Below are positions 16,477 to 25,542 of a DNA stretch of 64,000 nucleotides, in pieces. The stretch is from an uncultured Coriobacteriales bacterium. Lineage in GTDB: Bacteria > Actinomycetota > Coriobacteriia > Coriobacteriales > UMGS124. Position numbers and translations under genes: made by a program. Below the pieces are notes generated by a model. That model was given only the letters and a program-made list of their open reading frames with translations, searched no databases and was not told the origin of the DNA. Each line of letters starts with the position of its first letter. Within the stretch, counting starts at the first letter, position 1. The DNA lies in NCBI GenBank assembly GCA_934636245.1, contig CAKUAI010000010.1:62001-126000 (forward strand). Reading direction: 5' to 3'.

Positions 16477-17523
16477 ATGTCGTGCAACAAAGATTGCAGA
16501 CGAATCCGCTGGTCAGAGGGTCGAGAAAACGTCGTCATCGCTGTCATGGCCGTGCTTGTGGTTGTGCTTGCCGGTGTGTCGCTGCTCTTGGGCCGCTTTC
16601 CCATCAGCCCGGCTGAGGCGCTCGCCATGCTGGCGAACCAAGTGGCGCCCGACCTCATCGAGCCGACCTGGACCAACCAGCAGGCTTCCATCTTCTTCAA
16701 CGTGCGTCTCCCGCGCATCGTGCTGGCCCTCCTGATTGGTTGCTGCCTGGCGAGTGCGGGTGCGGCGTTCCAGGGAACGTTCCAGAACCCCTTGGTTTCT
16801 CCCGACCTGCTCGGCGCCTCGCAGGGTGCGGCTCTGGGTGCGGCAATCGCCATCCTCATGGGCCTGTCTTCGATTCAGATCTCGATGTGGGCGTTCGTGT
16901 TTTCGCTCATCACGGTCGGACTCGTGGTGTTCATCTCCATGCACGCGCGCGGCAACCCCATCACCGTCGTCATCTTGGCCGGTGTCATGGTGAGTTCGCT
17001 GTTCTCGGCGGGCGTCTCCTACACCAAGCTCGTCGCCGATCCCAACGACACACTCCCCGCCATCACCTACTGGCTCATGGGCAGCCTCACCGGCGCCAAG
17101 TTCGCCGACATCAAGCTGGTCATCGTGCCCATGGTCATCGGCCTGGTGACGCTGTTTGCCCTGCGCTGGCGCATCAACATCCTCACCATGGGCGACGACG
17201 AGGCTGCCACGATGGGCGTGAACGCCCGCCTGGTGCGCCTGCTCGTCATGGTGGCCGCGACGCTCGTGACCGCCTCGAGCGTGGCGGTCTCGGGCATGAT
17301 CGGCTGGGTCGGCCTGGTCATCCCGCACCTGTGCCGCATGCTCATCGGCTGCGACTACCGCAAGCTGCTGCCGGCCTCCATGGTCATGGGCGCAGGCTTT
17401 TTGCTGCTCGTTGACGACGTGGCCCGTGTTGCCACCACGATGGAAATCCCCATCGGCATCCTCACCGCCTTTGTGGGCGCGCCCTTCTTCCTCTACCTCA
17501 TCACGAAGGGCAGGAGGATCTAA
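16477..17523 (+). CDS. Iron-siderophore-type ABC transporter permease (FecCD/BtuC family)
   Basis: A 348-residue integral membrane protein with about 9-10 helices, matching FecCD/BtuC permeases of type II importers for siderophores, haem or cobalamin. Family marks include VRLPRIVLALLIGCCLASAGAAFQ near residue 80, NPLVSPDLLGASQGA, and the ATPase-contact region GWVGLVIPHLCRML. The start at ATG 16477 is preferred because AGGGGAGGG lies 6 bases upstream; ATG 16444 and a TTG at 16411 are in frame without such a site. It overlaps the ATPase gene by 1 base. The substrate cannot be assigned between iron chelate, haem and corrinoid. Confidence 0.93.
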   Translation: MSCNKDCRRIRWSEGRENVVIAVMAVLVVVLAGVSLLLGRFPISPAEALAMLANQVAPDLIEPTWTNQQASIFFNVRLPRIVLALLIGCCLASAGAAFQGTFQNPLVSPDLLGASQGAALGAAIAILMGLSSIQISMWAFVFSLITVGLVVFISMHARGNPITVVILAGVMVSSLFSAGVSYTKLVADPNDTLPAITYWLMGSLTGAKFADIKLVIVPMVIGLVTLFALRWRINILTMGDDEAATMGVNARLVRLLVMVAATLVTASSVAVSGMIGWVGLVIPHLCRMLIGCDYRKLLPASMVMGAGFLLLVDDVARVATTMEIPIGILTAFVGAPFFLYLITKGRRI

Positions 17524-18317
17524 TGCCTATCGAGATCGAGCACCTGAGCTTCTCATATGGTTCGCGCGAGATTTTGCACGACGTCAACCTCACCATCCCC
17601 GACCGTACGCTTGTCAACGTGCTGGGCCCCAACGGCGTGGGCAAGTCGACGCTTTTCCGCTGCATCCTGTGCCTCAACGCCACCTACACCGGGAAGATCC
17701 TGGTCGACGGCCGCGACCTGCGCAAGATGCCCGTCCGCGAGCGCGCCAAGCTCATCTCCTACATCCCGCAGTCGCATTCCAGCGTCTACAACTACGAGGC
17801 CATCGACGTCGTGCTCATGAGCACCGGAACCGACCTGGGTCTGTTCAACAACCCGCGCAAGGCGCACAAGGACCGTGCGATGGAGGCGCTCGACAAGATC
17901 GGCATCGCCCATCTGGCGCATCGCCCCTATACCGAGATTTCGGGCGGCGAGCAGCAGATGGTGCTTATCGCACGTGCCTTGGCCCAGAACGCCAAGACCA
18001 TCGTGATGGACGAGCCCACAAGCGCCCTCGATTACGGCAACACTGTGCGCGTGCTGTCGTGCGTGCGCCAGCTCGCTTGTGACGGCCTCTCTATCATCCA
18101 GTCCACTCACCAGCCTGACCAGGCATTTCTGTATGCCGACAAGACGCTCGTCATCTACGACGGCCGCGTGAAGGCATTTGGAGACCCCAAGGACGTGGTC
18201 ACGGCCGGGCTCATATCCGACATCTACGGCGTCGATGTCGAGATCAACTCGCTTTACGACGACCGCGTGCGCGTGTGCGTGCCGATGCACGAGGTCGAGA
18301 AGAAGCCCGCGTGCTGA
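17523..18317 (+). CDS. Iron-siderophore-type ABC transporter ATP-binding protein
   Basis: A 264-residue ATPase of the FecE/FhuC/BtuD type. It has Walker A GPNGVGKST (around residue 40), the signature ISGGEQQMVLIARAL and Walker B TIVMDEPTSALD. An H-loop-like histidine is in STHQPDQAF. It powers the permease whose stop codon overlaps its ATG (TAATG). The third component, a Tat-type binding protein, follows after 95 bases, completing an importer in the order permease, ATPase, binding protein. Confidence 0.95.
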   Translation: MPIEIEHLSFSYGSREILHDVNLTIPDRTLVNVLGPNGVGKSTLFRCILCLNATYTGKILVDGRDLRKMPVRERAKLISYIPQSHSSVYNYEAIDVVLMSTGTDLGLFNNPRKAHKDRAMEALDKIGIAHLAHRPYTEISGGEQQMVLIARALAQNAKTIVMDEPTSALDYGNTVRVLSCVRQLACDGLSIIQSTHQPDQAFLYADKTLVIYDGRVKAFGDPKDVVTAGLISDIYGVDVEINSLYDDRVRVCVPMHEVEKKPAC

Positions 18318-18412
18318 CACCCTTCTTGTTGCTCTGCCCGCCCACATCCCCGGTGCCGGCGGTTTCCTATAGGGGGCCTTCGGGCCCATTGGTTTGAGAG
18401 AAAGGAATGCGG

Positions 18413-19534
18413 ATGGTAAAGAACGCAAGTCGCCGCACGTTCGTCGTGGCCCTGTGCTCGGCTGCCTTGGCATGCGGCCTGGCCGTTGCACCTCTGGCTT
18501 TCGCCGAAACAGCTGCTACAGGCGACAAGGCAAGCGCCGCCCAGACCGGCGAGACGCGCGAGTTCACCGACTCGCTGGGCCGCACCGTCGAGATCCCGGC
18601 CGAGATCACGGCCATTGCACCCTCGGGCTTCCTGCCCCAGCAGGTGCTCCTGACGGTTGCCCCCGAGAAGATGGTCTGCCTGGCAAGCCCCCTCACCGAG
18701 TCTCAGGCCCACTTCTTTGGCGAGGAGTACGCAGGCCTCGAGGAGGTCGGCGCCATCTTCGGTGCCAAGGGCGACTTCAACCGCGAGGCCGTCGCCGCTT
18801 CCGGCGCTCAGATCGTCATCGATGTAGGCGACACCAAGAAGGGCATGGCCGAGGACCTCGATGCCCTTCAGGAACAGCTCGGCATTCCCTGCGTCCACAT
18901 CTCCAGCAACCTTGCCACCTACGGCGAGTGCTACCGCGCCCTGGGCGAGCTGCTCGGTGTTGAGGAGCGCGCCAACGAGATCGCCGATTACTGCGACGCC
19001 GCCTACAAGGAGATCTCCGATGTCATGGAGACCATCCCGGTTGAGGAGCGCGTCGACGTGCTGTACCTCAGCGGCGAGGACGGCCTGTCTTGCGTGGCCA
19101 ACAGCTCCTATCAGGCCAACGTCGTCGACATGGTCGCCGACAACATCGCCGTGGTTGACGATCCCTCCGGCAAGTCCAACCAGACGAACATGGAGCAGAT
19201 CATCAGCTGGGACCCCGAGTTCATCGTCTTCGCCCCGCTGAGCGCCTATGACCTCGCCGGCACCGACGCCACCTGGCAGACGCTGGCCGCCATCGAGGGC
19301 GGCAACTACTGCGAGGTTCCCAGCGAGCCTTACAACTGGCTCAACGGCCCGCCTTCCGTGAACCAGGTTCTGGGCATGCAGTGGCTGCCCCGCGTGCTGT
19401 ACCCCGAGAAGTTTGACAACGACATGTACGAGACCGTCGCCGCGTACTATAAGACCCTGTATCAGTACGACCTGTCTGAGGACGAGTTCAACGAGATCAC
19501 TGCTCGCGCCGTCCCCGTGGTCGACCAGAAGTAG
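18413..19534 (+). CDS. Iron-type ABC transporter substrate-binding protein
   Basis: A 373-residue exported protein with a Tat-like signal (NASRRTFVVALCSAALACGL, residues 4-23) ending near AFAET. The mature part is a class III (helical-backbone) binding protein: it begins REFTDSLGRTVEIPAEI, the standard opening of the FepB/BtuF family. It should capture the substrate outside the membrane for the permease encoded upstream. No lipobox is apparent, so it may be released or held otherwise. Of two ATGs 6 bases apart, the second was chosen because it stands 7 bases after AAAGGA. A GGGGGCC-TTCG-GGCCC hairpin (18371-18388) just upstream may tune its expression relative to the transporter. Confidence 0.9.
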   Translation: MVKNASRRTFVVALCSAALACGLAVAPLAFAETAATGDKASAAQTGETREFTDSLGRTVEIPAEITAIAPSGFLPQQVLLTVAPEKMVCLASPLTESQAHFFGEEYAGLEEVGAIFGAKGDFNREAVAASGAQIVIDVGDTKKGMAEDLDALQEQLGIPCVHISSNLATYGECYRALGELLGVEERANEIADYCDAAYKEISDVMETIPVEERVDVLYLSGEDGLSCVANSSYQANVVDMVADNIAVVDDPSGKSNQTNMEQIISWDPEFIVFAPLSAYDLAGTDATWQTLAAIEGGNYCEVPSEPYNWLNGPPSVNQVLGMQWLPRVLYPEKFDNDMYETVAAYYKTLYQYDLSEDEFNEITARAVPVVDQK

Positions 19535-19568
19535 CTCGCAAACAAGCGCTTCCCATAGGCTCCACCAA

Positions 19569-19611
19569 GAACCGCCGTCCGTGCCTCAAGGGGCATGGGC
19601 GGCGGTTTTTT
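19569..19611 (+). terminator. Terminator after the iron ABC operon
   Basis: AACCGCCGTCCGTGCC pairs with GGCATGGGCGGCGGTT, followed by a run of six T. It closes the permease/ATPase/binding-protein operon. Confidence 0.9.
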
Positions 19612-19771
19612 GCACTCTTGGAAAGAAATTCCAGTTCAACGCCTACACAACAATGCATTAGAGCGTCATAGAGCTTCATTCGAAGCTGCCGAGGGGCAAA
19701 AATCTGGAATCAGACGCGATGAGGTCGCAGGCGCCGAGGGGTCGGCGCGAAGAGGACAAAGGGGAGCGACG

Positions 19772-20920
19772 ATGGACGATCAGACGATGCTTACGGCGAT
19801 TGACGATACGGCTGCCGAGCCTGATATGAACGACGCCTCCCCTGAGTGTGCGCTCGCTGTGGACGAGTCAGTCGAGACTACTGACACCGTCGAGGAAACC
19901 CCCGAAGAGGCCGCCGCCCGCGAGGCTGCCGAGCTTGCCGAGAAGCGGGAGCGCGAGGCCCGCGAGGCCGCGGAGCGCGCGGCTGCCGACGAGGCCGCCC
20001 GCGAGGAGCGCGCCCAGGCTGCCGTCGAGAAGCTCTCGAAGGGTGCCGGCTGGGCCGCGCAGGCAGGCGTCTACTATGACGCGACCCACGGTGCGGTCAA
20101 GGCAACGAGCGTGTCCGCGGCAAAGCAGGCGGCCCGCCCCGCCGATGAGGATGCCCCCACCGACGAGCAGACCGAAGACGAGCTCGTCGCCGAGCTTACC
20201 GACGTGGCGCGTGAGGGCGACTCCCTCGACGACATCCAGGCCAGCGAGGCCGATGCCGGCTACATCGACCCCGTCGTCTTCGGCCGCATGGTCGCCAAGG
20301 TCACCGAGGCGGTGACGCGCAACCCCCTGCAGCGTGAACTCTTCTACAAGGTGCTCTCCTTCTGCCAGGAATCCAAGCCCCTGCGCGAGATCGAGCAGAT
20401 GGTCATGGCGCTGCCGGGCTTCGAGCGCACCTCGACCAACGCTTATCACTTCATCGCCGTCATGGAAAACGCCGGCGGCTTGGAGCGCTTCGAGCTTGAC
20501 GACGAAGGCGACGTCGTGGACGACGCTCGCAAGGCCGGGCTCACCGAGGACGAGATTGACGACCTCGTGGCCGAGTACGCGTTCATGACCACGCCCGCCG
20601 GGCAGGCCGTGGTGGAGCAGCACACGCCCCGCGCACGCATCATCGAGCTCCTGGGCCTCGTGCCCGAGCGTCGCGACACCTACATCGAGATCATGGAGTT
20701 CCTGGCCGAGGAGCCTCGCACCTACAACGAGGTCACGCAGCTGCTCGACGGCCGCGACGTGCTCTGGCACCTGGATTCCAAGGGAAATTCCGAGCTCATG
20801 CAGCCCAGCGTCTTCTTGGACAAGCTGCACAGCGCCGCCGCCATCGAGTGGCACCAAGGTTGGCAACTTAGCGAGGAAGGCCGTGCCTGCCTCGATGAGT
20901 TGAAGAGCGTCCAAAACTAG
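19772..20920 (+). CDS. Winged-helix-like protein of unknown function next to the molybdoenzyme operon
   Basis: A 382-residue cytoplasmic protein. The first 130 residues are acidic and then Ala/Glu/Arg-rich (EEAAAREAAELAEKREREARE), a likely coiled coil. From about residue 185 there are two regions resembling winged helices: RNPLQRELFYKVLSFCQESKPLREIEQMVMALPGF, and later PERRDTYIEIMEFLAEEPRTYNEVTQLLDG leading to a WQLSEEGRACL ending of the kind seen in ArsR/MarR-like folds. A DNA-binding or accessory role for the neighbouring molybdoenzyme is therefore possible. This is inference from shape, since no named family was recognised. The start follows AAAGGGGAGCG. The molybdoenzyme gene begins 47 bases downstream on the same strand, probably in one operon. 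Confidence 0.7.
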   Translation: MDDQTMLTAIDDTAAEPDMNDASPECALAVDESVETTDTVEETPEEAAAREAAELAEKREREAREAAERAAADEAAREERAQAAVEKLSKGAGWAAQAGVYYDATHGAVKATSVSAAKQAARPADEDAPTDEQTEDELVAELTDVAREGDSLDDIQASEADAGYIDPVVFGRMVAKVTEAVTRNPLQRELFYKVLSFCQESKPLREIEQMVMALPGFERTSTNAYHFIAVMENAGGLERFELDDEGDVVDDARKAGLTEDEIDDLVAEYAFMTTPAGQAVVEQHTPRARIIELLGLVPERRDTYIEIMEFLAEEPRTYNEVTQLLDGRDVLWHLDSKGNSELMQPSVFLDKLHSAAAIEWHQGWQLSEEGRACLDELKSVQN

Positions 20921-20967
20921 GCGCTCTTCCGTATGCGTACGTAAAAGCAAGGGAGAGGGAGGAAAGC

Positions 20968-23841
20968 ATGGCAGCAAACACCAACGTCACACGCCGCAGC
21001 TTTGTCAAGGCAGCAGCGCTTGCCGGCGCGGCGGTGGCCATCGGCACCCAGATGAGCGGTTCTCTCGTCGAGGCGCCTGCGGCATACGCTGACGAGGCTG
21101 ACGACGTCAAGAAGGTCTACACCTCTTGCCACGGCTGCATCCAGATGTGCCCGGCCGTCGCCACCATCGAGAACGGCGTGGTCACCAAGCTCGAGGGCGA
21201 CGACCGCGCCCCCGTGTCGAAGGGCTCTCTGTGCATCAAGGGCCTCAACCAGCTGCACACCATGTACAGCCCGCGTCGTGTCCTGCACCCGCTGAAGCGC
21301 GTCGGCGAGCGCGGCACGACTGACTTCGAGGTCATCTCCTGGGACGAGGCCATTGAGCTCGCGGCCACCCAGATCAAGGACGCCATCGACCAGTACGGCA
21401 ACTACGCCTTCTTCTCCTCCGTCGGCGGCGGCGGTGCCTACTCGTTCATGGAGGCCATGACGCTTCCCATGGCGTTCGGCTCCCCCACCGTCTTTGAGCC
21501 TGGTTGCGCCCAGTGCTACCTGCCCCGTTGGTCCCTGTCGAAGCTCTTCTACGGCGGCGACGACCAGTCCATCGCAGACAACGCCGTCCAGGAGATTTTC
21601 CGCGACGAGGAGAACAACAAGACCGAGCTCGTCGTGATCTGGGGTGCCCAGCCCTCCGTCTCCGAGACCGCTGAGTCCGGCCGCGGCATGGCCGAGCTGC
21701 GCGCTCGCGGCGTCAAGACGATTGTCGTCGACCCGAACTTCTCGCCCGACGCCGTCAAGGCCGACGTGTGGCTCCCCGTTCGCCCCGAGACCGACACGGG
21801 CGTGCTCCTGTCCTGGTATCGCTACATCTTTGAGAACAAGCTCTACGACGAGGAGTTCACGAAGTACTGGACGAACCTGCCCTTCCTGATCGACCCCGAC
21901 ACCAAGCTTCCCGTCAAGGCCCAGGAGCTCTTCCCCGACTTCCAGCAGACCACGCCTGAGAACACCCCGGCGTACGTGTGCTACGACCTCAAGACCGGCG
22001 CCGTCGCTCCCTTCGAGTACAGCGCCCCTGCCGACTCCGCCGTTGATCCCGAGATCTTCTGGGAGGGCGAGTACGAGGGCAAGACGTACAAGACCGCCGG
22101 TCAGATCTACAAGGACCAGGCCGAGCCCTGGACCTTCGAGCACACCGAGGAAGTCACCTGGGTTCCCGCCGACCTCAACGAGAAGGCCGTCAAGATGTAC
22201 GCCGAGAACTGGGGCGGCATCGCCAACGGCGTTGCTTCGGACATGAGCGAGTCCGCCTCCCAGGTGCCCCTGGGCTGCATGGGCCTGGACGCCATCATGG
22301 GCCGCATCAACAAGCCCGGCGTCACCATGACGCAGAAGGGCGGCGGCTACTTCGCCACCATGACCGACTCCGGTGAGACCGTCAACACCCGCCCGCTCAC
22401 CTACAACAACGGCTTTGCCGGCATGTTCTCCGACATGTACGGTGTGGGCGCCGTCATCGGCCTGTCCGACGCTGAGAACGAGGAGCGCATCAAGGCTCTG
22501 GGCGAGGCCATGCCCGACTCCCAGAAGACCCTCAACAAGATGCTCCAGGACCGTCTGGGCATGAAGTACCACAAGGGCCTCTACGCTTGGTGCCACTCCC
22601 ACATCCCCACGGTGCGCGAGGCCATCGCCACCGGCGAGCCCTTCAAGCCGCGCGTGTGGTTCGACATGTCGGGTAACAAGCTCGCCATGCTGGGCAACGC
22701 CAAGAGCTGGTACGACGTCTTCCCCGAGGTCGACTTCATCATCGGCCAGTACCCGATGCTGACCTCCTTCCACATCGAGGCTGCCGACCTGGTCTTCCCG
22801 CTGCGCGAGTGGCTCGAGGAGCCCATGGTCAACATGACCCAGCTCGACACCCAGTGGCTGCAGAACGAGTGCACCCACATCGGCGAGACCGTCTCCCACT
22901 CCATTCCTGCCGCACAGGTCATCAAGAAGTGCCAGGAACTGTGGGGTGGCTCCATCCCCGGCGGCCTCGAGCTCGCTCCCGGCGTCTCCGCCTACCTGGG
23001 TAGCGCCACCGAGCAGGAGGTCAAGGACTCCACTGCGCAGACCCTGGGCGCTGCTGACTGGGATACGCTCCAGGCAGACATCGACGCCTACGTGCCCTGC
23101 GTGACGCCCGACTACTTCAACTACCTGCAGCACGAGCAGATGTGCGACGACGGCCTGCCCTCGGGCTTTGCCACCGAGTCGCGCAAGGTCGAGGTCTACT
23201 GCCAGATGCTTCTGCGCATGGCCCGCAACGGCTACCCGTTCTGCTACCCCGAGCCGCAGGAGGCCTGCGACGACTATAGCCCGATCTGCGAGTTCATCGA
23301 GCCTGCCGAGTCGCCCATCAACGACGAGGCCAACGGAGAGGGCGGCCAGTACCCGTTCATCCTGACCTCCGGCCGCGTGCCGTACTTCCACCACGGCACC
23401 ATGCGTCACGCCGCGTTCTCCCGCGAGCTCTACCCCGCGCCTCACGTGCGCATCAACCCGCGCTCCGCTGCCGACCTCGACATCGCCGACGGCGACTGGC
23501 TCAAGATCACGAGCCGCCGCGGTGAGATCGCCGGCATCGCCGAGCTCACCGAGGGCGTGGCCCCCGGCGTTGTCTGGATGGAGCGCTTCTGGAACCCCGA
23601 GTGCTTCGACGAGTCCATCCCCGCAGAGCAGCGCTCCGCTGGCTGGCGCGAGATGAACGTCAACGTGCTGACTAAGAATGACGCCCCGTTCAACGAGGTG
23701 TACGGCTCTTACACCAACCGCGGCTTCACCGTGCGCGTGGAGAAGGGCGACAAGCCTGCCAACGTTTGGATTGAGCCCGAGGAGTTCCAGCCCTTCATGC
23801 CCACGCTCCAGAGCGAGCCCAAGACTGAGGATGTGTTCTAA
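20968..23841 (+). CDS. Tat-exported molybdopterin oxidoreductase, catalytic subunit (DMSO reductase family)
   Basis: A 957-residue bis-MGD enzyme. The Tat signal TRRSFVKAAALAGAAVAIG covers residues 8-26. A [4Fe-4S] site is formed by Cys54, Cys57, Cys61 and Cys89 (CX2CX3CX27C). Cys180 or Cys183, in FEPGCAQCYLPRW, lies where the molybdenum ligand is expected, so the enzyme is of a cysteine-ligand type rather than a serine-ligand DmsA. The C-terminal dinucleotide-binding domain contains LTSGRVPYFHHGTMRHAA. The substrate is unknown; relatives in gut Coriobacteriia include respiratory reductases and catechol dehydroxylases. The gene is followed with a 1-base overlap by its Fe-S subunit and then a TorD-type chaperone. 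No NrfD/DmsC membrane anchor is encoded nearby. Confidence 0.92.
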   Translation: MAANTNVTRRSFVKAAALAGAAVAIGTQMSGSLVEAPAAYADEADDVKKVYTSCHGCIQMCPAVATIENGVVTKLEGDDRAPVSKGSLCIKGLNQLHTMYSPRRVLHPLKRVGERGTTDFEVISWDEAIELAATQIKDAIDQYGNYAFFSSVGGGGAYSFMEAMTLPMAFGSPTVFEPGCAQCYLPRWSLSKLFYGGDDQSIADNAVQEIFRDEENNKTELVVIWGAQPSVSETAESGRGMAELRARGVKTIVVDPNFSPDAVKADVWLPVRPETDTGVLLSWYRYIFENKLYDEEFTKYWTNLPFLIDPDTKLPVKAQELFPDFQQTTPENTPAYVCYDLKTGAVAPFEYSAPADSAVDPEIFWEGEYEGKTYKTAGQIYKDQAEPWTFEHTEEVTWVPADLNEKAVKMYAENWGGIANGVASDMSESASQVPLGCMGLDAIMGRINKPGVTMTQKGGGYFATMTDSGETVNTRPLTYNNGFAGMFSDMYGVGAVIGLSDAENEERIKALGEAMPDSQKTLNKMLQDRLGMKYHKGLYAWCHSHIPTVREAIATGEPFKPRVWFDMSGNKLAMLGNAKSWYDVFPEVDFIIGQYPMLTSFHIEAADLVFPLREWLEEPMVNMTQLDTQWLQNECTHIGETVSHSIPAAQVIKKCQELWGGSIPGGLELAPGVSAYLGSATEQEVKDSTAQTLGAADWDTLQADIDAYVPCVTPDYFNYLQHEQMCDDGLPSGFATESRKVEVYCQMLLRMARNGYPFCYPEPQEACDDYSPICEFIEPAESPINDEANGEGGQYPFILTSGRVPYFHHGTMRHAAFSRELYPAPHVRINPRSAADLDIADGDWLKITSRRGEIAGIAELTEGVAPGVVWMERFWNPECFDESIPAEQRSAGWREMNVNVLTKNDAPFNEVYGSYTNRGFTVRVEKGDKPANVWIEPEEFQPFMPTLQSEPKTEDVF

Positions 23842-24443
23842 TGAGAAACTGCCTTGTTATCGATCTGGACCGCTGCTCCGGCTGCGACTCCTGCATCGCC
23901 GCTTGCAAGCATGAGAACGGCATCGGCCTGGGCGTGTATCGCAACACCGTGGACCGCATGGGCCCCATCGGCGAGTGGCCCCGCCCACAGCAGTACTGGC
24001 TGCCCCGCCAGTGCCAGCAGTGCGACAACGCCCCCTGCCTCGAGGTGTGCCCCACCGGCGCCACCTACCGCGAGGACGAGTACGGCCTGATCGTCATCAA
24101 CCAGGAGCAGTGCATCGGCTGCCAGCAGTGCATGACCGCCTGCCCCTTCGATGCCCGCTGGTTCGACGCCGCCAACTCCGTCGTCGAGAAGTGCGACGGC
24201 TGCATCGACAGGCTCAAGAAGGGCGAGAAGCCCGCATGCGTGCACAACTGCTGCTGCGGCGCCCGTCTCTTCGGCGACCTCGACGACCCCGAGTCCGACG
24301 TCTCGAAGGCCCTGGCTGCGGCCGACCCCGCGTCGCTGCACCAGTTCAACGACGAACTCGGCGTTGCTCCCCGCACCGTCTACATCCTGTCGGAGAAGGT
24401 ATGCCCCTGGCAGGACGAGAAGACCGCCTATCGCGCTCGCTAG
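23841..24443 (+). CDS. Four-cluster ferredoxin-type electron transfer subunit (DmsB/NrfC-like)
   Basis: A 200-residue iron-sulfur protein with four cysteine groups: CSGCDSCIAAC near the N-terminus, CQQCDNAPCLEVC, CIGCQQCMTAC, and CDGCIDRLKK...CVHNCC. These predict four [4Fe-4S] clusters, as in DmsB and NrfC. It passes electrons between a quinol- or other donor-linked partner and the molybdenum subunit. It lacks its own Tat signal and would be carried out with the catalytic subunit. The start overlaps the catalytic gene's stop by one base (TAATG). The C-terminal 45 residues are hydrophilic with no membrane helix. Confidence 0.95.
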   Translation: MRNCLVIDLDRCSGCDSCIAACKHENGIGLGVYRNTVDRMGPIGEWPRPQQYWLPRQCQQCDNAPCLEVCPTGATYREDEYGLIVINQEQCIGCQQCMTACPFDARWFDAANSVVEKCDGCIDRLKKGEKPACVHNCCCGARLFGDLDDPESDVSKALAAADPASLHQFNDELGVAPRTVYILSEKVCPWQDEKTAYRAR

Positions 24444-24492
24444 AGTGATGTGCCGTTCCCTTTGAGCGGGTTGCGTTGAATGATTGATTGAT

Positions 24493-24526
24493 GGGGGCGG
24501 GGTTGCCTGTGTGGCGCCTCGTCCCC
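24493..24526 (+). other. GC-rich hairpin between Fe-S subunit and chaperone genes
   Basis: GGGGGCGGGGTTGCC folds onto GGCGCCTCGTCCCC with one bulge and a few G-U pairs, without a T-run. It is preceded by three TGAT repeats. It probably adjusts chaperone expression relative to the enzyme subunits. Confidence 0.45.
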
Positions 24527-24619
24527 AAATAACACAAAGGGACGGGTGCTGTATGGTATTCCCGGACCTTGCAAGATGGATCTGCCGCTTGTGCGGCGTC
24601 GTCACGGAGAGGAACCACA

Positions 24620-25426
24620 ATGAGCGAGAACACGATGGCCGAGACGCTAGACACCCAGGCCGAGGCCACCTCCGCCGACGCCGCCGCACAGGTTGAGCAG
24701 GCTGCGACTGCCGTTTCCGAGGAGGTCGCCGCCGCCCTCGAGGGCCGCGCCGCTTTCTACGAGACGCTTGCGGGCCTCTTCTGGATGCCGCTCACGGCCG
24801 AGCAGGTAGAGGCCATGGCCGGCCAGGACTTCTCCGCCTATGCCGAGCTCAACGAAGACTTCGCCGACGGCGTGAACGACATCACGCGCTACCTGCGCAA
24901 GCGCAACACCGGCACGCGCGACGAGATGGCCGTGGACTTCACGGGCACCTTCACGGGCATCAAGACCTACGAGGGCAAGACCGCCGTGCCGTACAAGTCG
25001 GTCTTCACGAGCGAAGACGGCCTTATGTACCAGGAGGGTTTCCGCGAGGTATACCACGCCTTCAAGGCTGAGGCCATCAAGAAGCGCGCCGGGCTCGACT
25101 ACCCCGACGACCACATCTCGTTCCTCTGCCAGTTCATGGCCATCATGAGCCGCCGCACGCTCGAGGCCCTGCAGGCCGGCGACTACGACAAGGCCGCCCA
25201 CGACGTGAAGGCCTCCGCCGACTTCCTCGACAACAACATCCTCTCCTGGTACGACCAGCTCATGGAGCGTTCGCTGTTGCTCATCAAGACCCGCTTCTAC
25301 AAGGGCGTCATGAAGCTTGCGCGTGGCTTCTTCACGCTCGACCGCGAGACGCTGGCCGACCTGGCCGATGAAGTTGCCGAGCTTGCCGAGGCGGCCAAGA
25401 AGGCCGAAGGGACCCCTGCCGAGTAA
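24620..25426 (+). CDS. TorD/DmsD-type molybdoenzyme chaperone
   Basis: A 268-residue, mostly helical cytoplasmic protein. After an Ala/Glu-rich leader of about 45 residues it has the TorD/NarJ-family core: AFYETLAGLFWMPLTAEQVEAM, the AVDFTGTFTG stretch, PYKSVFTSEDGLMYQEGF, and YPDDHISFLCQFMAIM, which corresponds to the conserved PDH...E/QFM motif. Such proteins bind the Tat signal of their partner and hold it until the molybdenum cofactor is inserted. Its natural client is the molybdoenzyme encoded two genes upstream. The start follows GGAGAGGAACCACA. The extra N-terminal leader is longer than in most family members. Confidence 0.88.
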   Translation: MSENTMAETLDTQAEATSADAAAQVEQAATAVSEEVAAALEGRAAFYETLAGLFWMPLTAEQVEAMAGQDFSAYAELNEDFADGVNDITRYLRKRNTGTRDEMAVDFTGTFTGIKTYEGKTAVPYKSVFTSEDGLMYQEGFREVYHAFKAEAIKKRAGLDYPDDHISFLCQFMAIMSRRTLEALQAGDYDKAAHDVKASADFLDNNILSWYDQLMERSLLLIKTRFYKGVMKLARGFFTLDRETLADLADEVAELAEAAKKAEGTPAE

Positions 25427-25542
25427 CGCAAAGCTTGCCTGTCCTTTCAAGGCATCCAAAAATATAGTTGAGCTGCCACTTTTGCCCTCGCCTCTTTTTT
25501 GCGTACAATCATGTGCGTGCATTCAAGGGGAGAGGGTTTTGT

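Noticed and set aside
20917..23445. Long minus-strand open frame of 842 codons opposite the molybdoenzyme gene
   Set aside because: The plus strand encodes an unmistakable Tat molybdoenzyme. The minus frame is a high-GC shadow with His/Gly/Val/Leu/Ala bias and no motifs.
20968..23841. Naming the molybdoenzyme as a DMSO reductase or a specific catechol dehydroxylase
   Set aside because: The cysteine-type metal ligand argues against DmsA, and the sequence alone gives no substrate-specific residues that can be trusted.
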